A stretch of 12,258 nucleotides of DNA from the NCBI GenBank assembly GCA_033763635.1, contig JANRKG010000218.1, forward strand, positions 1-12,258. The letters are read 5' to 3'. A program made the position numbers and the translations under genes. The DNA comes from JANRKG01 sp033763635. Lineage in GTDB: Bacteria > Cyanobacteriota > Cyanobacteriia > GCF-001939115. The notes beneath the pieces were generated by a model. That model did not search any database. It saw only the letters and a program-made list of their open reading frames with translations, and had not been told where the DNA came from. The number at the start of each line of letters is the position of its first letter. Position 1 is the stretch's first letter. Positions 5,739-12,258 of the stretch are shown here, in pieces.

Positions 5739-8700
5739 ATGAAGGTTTTCGTTCAGTTACGCGAGCTACTCCCGCAAAGCGATGAAGCCATAACGCCATT
5801 CTTGATGCTGATTGGGCAAGGCAATGCTGAGATCGATTGCACTGGGGTAGAATCGCTAGAACCTGAACAATTAGACCGTCTCTTTTCCTATGCCCCAGAC
5901 ACCTGGGACATTGCCGACCTCTGGCCCATCATCAATGTTGACACCCTCAGCGATACCCTAGCCGATCAAATAGAGCAATGGATTAACCAACGCCGAGGCA
6001 GAACATCTAACAAAGACTTATCCCCAGACCAATCAGCAGCCACCGGCGATCGCCCGACTCTGGACATCTTTAAGCTGCGGGATGACGTAGTTCAAGATTA
6101 TCGGAATTACATTGAAAGCTTTCTGAAAATTCGTGACCCAAGAGTCAAAGATTTTGTCGATCAAGAGCTGGAGCGGGGAGAGCTATGGATCGATCCGTTG
6201 ATTCAGCTCAATCCCTCCTATCGGCAGGGAGCCAATCTCCCCATGTTGGTACAACAGGGAGTATTACATCCCGACTGCGATCGCTATTTCCCCAAGTACG
6301 TTTCTGACTACCGCTTTCGGCTGCATCAAGAGCAGGCTTTTCGGATTGCCCAGCGCCAAGAACCCTATGTCCTCACTACTGGCACCGGATCGGGCAAGAG
6401 CATGACCTATGTTGTGCCCATTATTGACGACCTGTTGAGAAATCCCACCCTGAAGGGAGTCCGGGCGATTCTGGTCTACCCCATGAATGCTCTAATTAAC
6501 TCTCAGAAAAAAGAGTTCGATAAATTCCTCGAACAGGTTCCCGGCACCCACATCCGGGTCGAGCAATACACCGGGCAGGAAAGCTTAACGAAAAAAACGG
6601 AGATTCAGAACAACCCACCGCAGATCATTCTGACCAACTACATGATGCTGGAGCTAATGCTCAGCCGCAATCAGGAAGAGAAGTTGGTGGCATCACCTGA
6701 CCTAAAATTCCTGGTGCTAGATGAATTGCACACCTACCGGGGTCGTCAGGGTGCCGATGTGGCGATTCTGATTCGTAAATTACGCCAGCGCTGTGGGCAG
6801 AACCTCCTCTGCATCGGCACCAGTGCCACCATGTCTACGGAAGGTACGAGATCGAATCGCAACCAAACTGTAGCCGCGATCGCCAGCAAACTCTTTGGCA
6901 TTGCAGTGAAAGCCGAGAATGTGATTGATGAAACGTTAGAACGCACGATTCAGCGTCCCGATCCAACTATGAATGAACTCCGGGAGGTCGTTGCCATAGG
7001 TTTACCCCCAGAAGTAGAACAAACTTTAGAAGCATTTCGATCTCACCCTCTAGCTGCCTGGATGGAAATGGCCTTTGGACTTCAGGACGAAGAGGGGCAC
7101 CTTGTTCGACGCACTCCCATTTCGCTTGCCACAGGTGCCGCCCAACTCGTCGCCGCAACCCAAACCGAGGTCACCCGTTGTCTGGATGTGTTGCGCCAGA
7201 TGTTTCTCTGGGGCAGTAAAACCAAGGGGCTGGCATTCCGGTTACACCAGTTCATTTCCCAAGGCGGCAGCGTGTATGCCACGGCTGAGAAACGGGGCGA
7301 TCGCCTCCTGACCCTAGAAGGGCAATACTCCACCACCGGCGATCGGCTGCTCTATCCCCTCGTATTTTGTCGGGAGTGTGGGCAAGACTATTACCTAGTT
7401 CATTACGATCGCGACCAGAATCACCTCAAGCCACTGCTGCCCACCGCCCTCAGTTCCAGCCTAGAAGATGCCAACATGCAAGAGGGCTATATCACCCTCA
7501 ATGAGCCAGGGTTGTGGGATGAGAGTGAGAGCGATCGCCTACCCGATACCTGGTTCAAAGAAACAAAACGACAGGGGCGGGTTCCCAAAAAAGAATACGC
7601 TGACTTCATTCCTCAACGGCTTCAAGTCCTGCCGAGTGGTCAAGTCGTTTCATCCCTCTTAGAGGGAACAGCCTACTGGTTTACCCCCAAACCATTTCTG
7701 ACTTGTTTGAACTGCGGAGTTGTTCACGACAAAAAGAAAAACGAATTTACCAAACTTTCGCGCCTGAGTAGTGAAGGCAGAAGTACCGCGACCACCTTAC
7801 TCTGTCTCTCCACCGTGAATCGTTTGAAAACGAGTGGAGCCATCCCAGCAGAGGCACAAAAAATCCTCAGTTTCACCGATAACCGCCAGGATGCCTCACT
7901 CCAAGCAGGCCACTTTAACGACTTCGTACAAACCAGTTTGTTGCGGGCTTCTTTGAACGGAGCCATGCAGACTAAGCAAAAACTAACCCATACCGAGTTA
8001 GCCCAAGCCGTCGTAGAGCAGATGGACTTAACACAAGCCGATTACGCCAAACAAGTTGCCGAATACGGCCCCGGCAAACGGCGGAATGAAGAGGTATTTC
8101 GCAATCTGATTGAATATCGGCTCTATGAAGACCTCCGCAAAGGCTGGCGGATTGTCCAACCGAACTTAGAGCAGTGTGGTCTCTTGGCGATCGACTATGA
8201 GGGACTGGAAGAGGTTTGTGCCGCAACAGACCTGTGGCAGAAACATCCTCATCCCATTTGGCTGCAAGCCACCCCGCAACAACGTTATGACGTGATTCGA
8301 GCCGTGCTTGACCAGCTTCGTAAGGAGCTAGTCCTGGATGCAGCACTGCTGCAATCTCAGCGGGTCGAGCAGCTTAAAAAAGAAGTGGGTCAGGCTATTA
8401 AAGATCCCTGGTGCTTCGATGAAAATGAGCGCCCCCATGAAGCCCGATGGGCTACAACCTCAACGGCACAAGCTGGGCGAGAGGTTATTAAACTGACAGC
8501 CCGTAGCAAAATCGGCAAATTTTTGCGTTCTGCTCAAACGTGGTCTTGGCGTGATCAAAATATCCCTGAAGCAGAGTATGACAGCCTCATCAAAACGCTA
8601 ATTGACGCATTGGGCAATGCTGGCTATCTTCTCCAACAGGGGCAGAATATTCAAGTTCGGATTGATTCGATGATCTGGAAGGCACAACAAGCCAGCCACA

Positions 8701-11093
8701 TTAAACCTGACCCGATGACCTCAAAACGCCTACAGGGAAGTGAGGACGTGCAGTTAGAGGTGAATCAGTTTTTTCAGAATTTCTATAGCAGAACTGGTTC
8801 CAATATCCACAACATGGAAGGGCGAGAGCATACGGGGCAAGTCAAGAATGAAAACCGCCAAAAACGAGAAAACCAGTTCAGAGATGGCAAACTGTCAACC
8901 CTGTTCTGCTCGCCCACTATGGAACTGGGGATTGACATCTCCGATCTGAATGTCGTTCACATGCGAAATGTCCCACCCAGTCCGGCCAATTATGCCCAAC
9001 GGAGTGGACGAGCCGGACGCAGCAACCAGGAGGCATTAGTCATCACCTATGCCTCTGCTGGCAGTGGGCATGATCAATATTTCTTCAAGCGACCAGAGCA
9101 GATGGTGGCGGGTGTTGTGGTGCCGCCTAAGTTAGAGCTAGGCAACCAGGATCTGATCAAATCTCACATTCACTCGCTGTGGTTAGCTCATACAGGGCTT
9201 TACCTAGACAGTTCCATGAATCAGATTCTGGATTTAGAAGGGAATACCTACCCTCTTAAAGAAACGATTCGTAACCAGCTCACGTTATCCCCTCAGGCAT
9301 TGGATCGCTGCTTTCAAGCCGCAAAGGAGATTTTAGATGATGCCTTCTGTACGGCTGATTTACAACGGGCACGTTGGTATACCGACGGGTTTCTCCGCCA
9401 AGTCATCGAAAATGCACTGACCAGCTTTGACCAAGCCTGCGAACGCTGGCGCAACTTGTATCGCGATGCAGTCAGACAGCTTGAAGTATCCCGGCAAACC
9501 ATTGATAAAACCACACGAGGTTTGGCATCTCAGGAAGACCGAAATAATGCTGAAGCTCAAGAACGGGAAGCAAAACGACAAATAGACCTACTGGTGGGAC
9601 AGACGAATCAAGGTAGTAATCAGTCACAGTTGGAGTTCTATCCCTATCGTTACTTTGCCGCCGAGGGCTTTTTACCGGGCTATAACTTTCCCCGCCTGCC
9701 AGTACGGGCTTACATTCAGGCTGGCAACGAGGGTGAGTTCATCTCTCGTCCCAAAGTGGTCGCCATTCGCGAATTTGCCCCACAGAACATTCTTTACTAT
9801 GAGGGTAGTAAATTTCAGATTGCCAAGACTCGTATTCCTGTCGGAGGTCTTGAAAGCGGCTATCAGCGAGTTGGTCTCTGTCCTGAGTGTGGCTATTTCC
9901 AGGCAGGAGATAATTGGCAGCATGACCTCTGTGAAAACTGTGGTGGCAGAATTGCATCAGATAGCTATAACAATCCTGCCAAACTCAATCGGGTCTTGAG
10001 AATGGAAACCATGCTAACGCGCCGCCGCGAACGCATCACCTGCGATGAAGAAGAACGACTGAAGTACGGCTATAACGTCACCACTCACTTCCGGTTTGCA
10101 CAGCAAAACCAAGAACCAGCCGTGGTTGCTGCCGAAGATGGAACCAAATTGCTAGAGATTACCTACGGCGATACGGCAACGGTTTGGCGGATCAACCGAG
10201 GCTTAAGAAGTAGTTTAAAGAATGGTCAGGAGAGAGGATTCAAAATCGATCGCGTCACGGGAATGTGGGGAGACTCCAGCACTGAAGAGACCCCTGAGAC
10301 GTTGCAAAGAGAAGTTCACCTCATGGTTGAGGACGTTTGCAATATTCTGCTGATTAAGCCACACAACATCCCATTACAGGATGCAGATCGGTTTTTAGCC
10401 AGTTTCCAATATGCACTGGAACGAGCTATCCAAGCCGTCTATAAACTCGAAGAGAATGAACTCGCTTCAGAACGACTGGGACAGGGGCAATATCTCCTTT
10501 TCTGGGAAGCCTCAGAGGGCGGTGCGGGTGTGCTCTCCCAAATTCTGGAAAATCCAGCCGCATTCCAAGCTTTAGCCAAAGAAGCCTTGGATATTTGTCA
10601 TTTTGTGCATGAAAAATACACCTGTACTAAGGCTTGCTATGAGTGCCTACTGTCCTACCGCAACCAATTTGACCATCCGTTACTCGATCGCCACGCCATT
10701 CGTGGCTACCTAGAACAACTGACCAAAAGCAGAATCAATCGTCATGTTGCAGGAATGTCTCGTGAAGAACAGTACCAGCGACTGCGATCGCAAACAGACC
10801 CCAATTCAGCCTTTGAACGGGAATTTCTCGATGAACTGTACAACCAAGGCATAAAGTTGCCAGACTCAGCCCAAGAGCTAATCCCAGAAGCTAATGTCAA
10901 GCCTGACTTCCTATACCGAGATGCTAAGGTAGCCATTTTTTGCGATGGTTCAGTGCATGACCATCCTGAACAGCAGGAGCGCGATCTCATCGCCAGAGAA
11001 AACCTCAAATATGACACTGCTGGATACCGCGTTTATACGTTCCGCTACAACGAAGATTGGCGGACAAAGTTAAATGGGCTGACCTCGCTCTAA
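5739..11093 (+). CDS. Giant YprA/MrfA-type (DUF1998) SF2 helicase with C-terminal Vsr/DUF559-like nuclease domain
   Basis: This 1784-residue protein is an ATP-driven DNA translocase. In order, it has an N-terminal 1-85 region I cannot name (possibly STAS-like, weak); a lead-in domain with YRNYIESFLKIRDPR; Walker A GTGSGKS at 215-221; DELHTYRG from 328; SAT at 362-364; SFTDNRQDASLQAGHF from 711; a long insert; MELGIDI at 1061-1067; and QRSGRAGR at 1087-1094. Cysteine pairs lie at 544/547 with 656/659 and at 1381/1384 with 1398/1401. The DUF1998 (MZB zinc) cluster is C1620, C1629, C1633 and C1636. The last 100 residues resemble a PD-(D/E)XK fold of the Vsr/DUF559 kind: FEREF, KPDF with D1723, CDGSVHDH at 1735-1742, then a QxxD-R helix. 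Size and helicase motifs recall Druantia DruE and DISARM DrmA/DrmB. It is the last gene of the cluster. Confidence 0.93.
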   Translation: MKVFVQLRELLPQSDEAITPFLMLIGQGNAEIDCTGVESLEPEQLDRLFSYAPDTWDIADLWPIINVDTLSDTLADQIEQWINQRRGRTSNKDLSPDQSAATGDRPTLDIFKLRDDVVQDYRNYIESFLKIRDPRVKDFVDQELERGELWIDPLIQLNPSYRQGANLPMLVQQGVLHPDCDRYFPKYVSDYRFRLHQEQAFRIAQRQEPYVLTTGTGSGKSMTYVVPIIDDLLRNPTLKGVRAILVYPMNALINSQKKEFDKFLEQVPGTHIRVEQYTGQESLTKKTEIQNNPPQIILTNYMMLELMLSRNQEEKLVASPDLKFLVLDELHTYRGRQGADVAILIRKLRQRCGQNLLCIGTSATMSTEGTRSNRNQTVAAIASKLFGIAVKAENVIDETLERTIQRPDPTMNELREVVAIGLPPEVEQTLEAFRSHPLAAWMEMAFGLQDEEGHLVRRTPISLATGAAQLVAATQTEVTRCLDVLRQMFLWGSKTKGLAFRLHQFISQGGSVYATAEKRGDRLLTLEGQYSTTGDRLLYPLVFCRECGQDYYLVHYDRDQNHLKPLLPTALSSSLEDANMQEGYITLNEPGLWDESESDRLPDTWFKETKRQGRVPKKEYADFIPQRLQVLPSGQVVSSLLEGTAYWFTPKPFLTCLNCGVVHDKKKNEFTKLSRLSSEGRSTATTLLCLSTVNRLKTSGAIPAEAQKILSFTDNRQDASLQAGHFNDFVQTSLLRASLNGAMQTKQKLTHTELAQAVVEQMDLTQADYAKQVAEYGPGKRRNEEVFRNLIEYRLYEDLRKGWRIVQPNLEQCGLLAIDYEGLEEVCAATDLWQKHPHPIWLQATPQQRYDVIRAVLDQLRKELVLDAALLQSQRVEQLKKEVGQAIKDPWCFDENERPHEARWATTSTAQAGREVIKLTARSKIGKFLRSAQTWSWRDQNIPEAEYDSLIKTLIDALGNAGYLLQQGQNIQVRIDSMIWKAQQASHIKPDPMTSKRLQGSEDVQLEVNQFFQNFYSRTGSNIHNMEGREHTGQVKNENRQKRENQFRDGKLSTLFCSPTMELGIDISDLNVVHMRNVPPSPANYAQRSGRAGRSNQEALVITYASAGSGHDQYFFKRPEQMVAGVVVPPKLELGNQDLIKSHIHSLWLAHTGLYLDSSMNQILDLEGNTYPLKETIRNQLTLSPQALDRCFQAAKEILDDAFCTADLQRARWYTDGFLRQVIENALTSFDQACERWRNLYRDAVRQLEVSRQTIDKTTRGLASQEDRNNAEAQEREAKRQIDLLVGQTNQGSNQSQLEFYPYRYFAAEGFLPGYNFPRLPVRAYIQAGNEGEFISRPKVVAIREFAPQNILYYEGSKFQIAKTRIPVGGLESGYQRVGLCPECGYFQAGDNWQHDLCENCGGRIASDSYNNPAKLNRVLRMETMLTRRRERITCDEEERLKYGYNVTTHFRFAQQNQEPAVVAAEDGTKLLEITYGDTATVWRINRGLRSSLKNGQERGFKIDRVTGMWGDSSTEETPETLQREVHLMVEDVCNILLIKPHNIPLQDADRFLASFQYALERAIQAVYKLEENELASERLGQGQYLLFWEASEGGAGVLSQILENPAAFQALAKEALDICHFVHEKYTCTKACYECLLSYRNQFDHPLLDRHAIRGYLEQLTKSRINRHVAGMSREEQYQRLRSQTDPNSAFEREFLDELYNQGIKLPDSAQELIPEANVKPDFLYRDAKVAIFCDGSVHDHPEQQERDLIARENLKYDTAGYRVYTFRYNEDWRTKLNGLTSL

Positions 11094-11151
11094 ACCATGA
11101 TTCGTTTGACCAGATGATGTTTATCAGCATTCAGAAAGGTACAAGTCCACC

Positions 11152-11271
11152 TTACATAGACTGATTGAGGACAGCGGCAAGCTCTTCCAAATTGGCGATC
11201 GGGTGAGTCTTTTTCACATAGACCCAATCCAAGCGATCGCCGATTTGATGATCAACTCCCCCCTTTTTCAC
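11152..11271 (-). CDS. Possible 39-residue small protein or remnant between convergent genes
   Basis: On the minus strand a GTG at 11271 opens a 39-codon frame ending in TAA at 11152-11154. The product contains IGDRLDWVYVKKTHPIANL followed by EELAAVLNQSM. Codon use is cyanobacterial, and a HIP1-type site falls in frame (encoding GDR). An in-frame TAG lies six codons upstream of the GTG, so it is not the continuation of the next minus-strand gene in this frame. No good ribosome binding site is seen. I do not recognise a family. It could be a small gene downstream of the replication-like gene or the decayed tail of a larger one. Confidence 0.3.
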   Translation of the reverse strand: MKKGGVDHQIGDRLDWVYVKKTHPIANLEELAAVLNQSM

Positions 11272-11329
11272 TAAGCTTTTTGCACCCTAGCAACGGCTTA
11301 ACCATCAACAGGGAAGAGTATTCAGAGAA

Positions 11330-12258
11330 TCAAAGCAGATCCCTATACGTTCGCTGGGCAGCTTCCCAAGTGACAGACGACTCTCCCAAAAAATCGATCA
11401 TGACAACGCCACCCTCGATCCGTGCCCTAGTCGCTCCCAGCTTTGAACTGGCAACCCGTAGCCAATGGGCAATCTCGTCCAATTTTTCCAAGGGATAGTG
11501 TCGGGCAAAGCTCTCCCACGCGATCGCAGACTCATCCGGCAAAAAGAGCTTGACCCCCGCGCCATCATTGGCGCTAGCCGTCACTAAACCCAAAAGTTTC
11601 GCCTTGTCAAACCACGCTCTGAAACCGGGAATGGTGGGTGAGGATGGTGGGAGGGGCGATCGCCCTGGTTCAGCAGGCAGCGGTTCAGGGGAAGTATCCT
11701 CACTTTGCGATCGCGGCTGATTCGGCTTAAACCCACGCTCAATCGCCGTAACCAGCCACCCACCAGGGTTTTGGATGTTTTTCGCTTGCTTGAATGCCGC
11801 GATCGCGTGCTGCACCCGCGCCGCCGCCGCCGCACCCCATTTCCTGAGTGCCTCCTTGAGATATTGCTCGATCTGTTTTGTTTTGGGGATTCCGGTTCCG
11901 TCCAATTCCCCTAGAAGGTGGTTATAAACTTGCCAGTCAATCTCCGGATCGCTGGCTGCTTTTTCTTTCTTAATAGGTTTTCCAGCACCCTGATCAGCTT
12001 TTTCCTGTCTGTCCGAAAAAACACGATCGTCAGTTTGTTTGTGGGTAATTTTTGCTGAGTAATCTTCTGTTTTGATCGGTTCAGCCTGACCTGATCGATC
12101 AGCGCATGTTGACCTGATCGATAAGATCAGTAGTTCCAATTTCTCGTGGTCAAGAGAATACCAATTAATCTGCCACCAGCGATAAGCTTTGAGTTGATTC
12201 ACCAACAGGATGCCAGCGTCTTTTAGCTTGCGAATTACCCGCTTGACTGTGGATTCGC
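11330..12258 (-). CDS. Winged-helix protein resembling a plasmid replication initiator (5' end outside window)
   Basis: The frame stays open to the right edge, so the TTG at 12205 is probably not the start; 308 residues are visible. The first 40 (STVKRVIRKLKDAGILLVNQ, then LKAYRWWQINWYSL) read as the recognition helix and wing of a winged helix-turn-helix. A polar linker of about 60 residues follows, then a helical block (WQVYNHLLGELDGTGIPK to about 180) containing NPGGWLVTAIERGFKPN. A proline-rich spacer precedes a C-terminal region with ESFARHYPLEKLDEIAHWLR and ARIEGGVVMIDFLGESS. The winged helix plus NPxGWLxxAI layout recalls RepA_N/DnaD-related plasmid initiators and phage replication proteins, but I cannot assign a family. 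It is convergent with the defence-like cluster and four HIP1 sites lie within its last third. A transcription regulator is the alternative. Confidence 0.6.
   Translation of the reverse strand, partial: ESTVKRVIRKLKDAGILLVNQLKAYRWWQINWYSLDHEKLELLILSIRSTCADRSGQAEPIKTEDYSAKITHKQTDDRVFSDRQEKADQGAGKPIKKEKAASDPEIDWQVYNHLLGELDGTGIPKTKQIEQYLKEALRKWGAAAAARVQHAIAAFKQAKNIQNPGGWLVTAIERGFKPNQPRSQSEDTSPEPLPAEPGRSPLPPSSPTIPGFRAWFDKAKLLGLVTASANDGAGVKLFLPDESAIAWESFARHYPLEKLDEIAHWLRVASSKLGATRARIEGGVVMIDFLGESSVTWEAAQRTYRDLL
12087..12122. repeat. Two 13-bp direct repeats containing palindromic CTGATC/GATCAG sites
   Basis: TGACCTGATCGAT occurs at 12087-12099 and again at 12110-12122, 23 bp apart. The first overlaps the perfect palindrome CTGATCGATCAG (12091-12102). 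The second begins an inverted repeat CTGATC-5 nt-GATCAG (12114-12130). A degenerate third core, TGATCG, lies at 12073-12078. All fall in the codons of the linker that follows the winged-helix segment. Iterons for an initiator are possible; GATC-rich sequence is common in cyanobacteria, so chance is not excluded. Confidence 0.5.

Noticed and set aside
1..11093. Calling the cluster a standard DISARM or Druantia system
   Set aside because: The separate DrmB, DrmC and DrmD/DrmE proteins, and DruA-D, DruF-G or DruH, are not visible. Only the methyltransferase and the large DUF1998 helicase are shared features.
11272..11330. Terminator hairpin downstream of the minus-strand gene (TAAGC ... GCTTA)
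   Set aside because: The stem is only five base pairs around a loop of about 19 nt and is not followed by a proper T run, so it is too weak to call.
11280..11498. Plus-strand ORF of 72 codons overlapping the end of the minus-strand gene
   Set aside because: It overlaps the convincingly coding minus-strand frame, has no ribosome binding site and no recognisable product.
1..12258. CRISPR array, tRNA, rRNA or insertion sequence
   Set aside because: No spaced identical repeats of CRISPR size, no cloverleaf or rRNA-like sequence, and no transposase or terminal inverted repeats were seen on either strand.

Overview
The window looks like cyanobacterial accessory DNA. The octamer GCGATCGC (the HIP1 palindrome that is over-represented in cyanobacteria) occurs about fifteen times, and the XisH/XisI proteins belong to families concentrated in cyanobacteria. 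A ParA-type ATPase, a ParB-like protein and a divergent gene resembling a plasmid replication initiator suggest a plasmid or a plasmid-derived island. That last point is inference.

Positions 1-11093 hold eight tightly packed genes on the plus strand, probably one operon or two closely coupled ones. In order they are: the C-terminal part of a large Eco57I-type DNA adenine methyltransferase (cut by the window edge); xisH; two tandem xisI paralogues; a ParA ATPase; a ParB-like protein with a coiled coil and a C-terminal helix-hairpin-helix region; a UvrD/Rep-type SF1 helicase with an N-terminal RelE/ParE toxin-like domain; and a 1784-residue SF2 helicase of the YprA/MrfA (DUF1998) type ending in a Vsr/DUF559-like nuclease domain. 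Gaps are 2-56 nt, and xisH and the first xisI overlap by 31 nt.

The combination of a methyltransferase with a large DUF1998 helicase recalls DISARM, Druantia and other YprA-helicase defence systems. No gene here matches the other named components of those systems (no phospholipase-D DrmC, no separate DrmB, no DruA-D/H that I can recognise). The likely role is therefore defence against foreign DNA: the methyltransferase would mark self, the two helicases and the nuclease domains would process unmarked DNA, and the ParA/ParB-like pair would position or license the complex. The xisHI genes may be an integral nuclease/regulator module or a later insertion. All of these roles are inferred.

Positions 11094-11329 are a convergent gap containing one plausible 39-codon minus-strand ORF. 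Positions 11330-12258 hold most of a minus-strand gene whose start lies beyond the window. It has an N-terminal winged-helix segment, a variable linker that carries short iteron-like repeats at the DNA level, and a C-terminal region, a layout reminiscent of RepA_N-type initiators. I saw no tRNA, rRNA, CRISPR array, transposase or convincing terminator.
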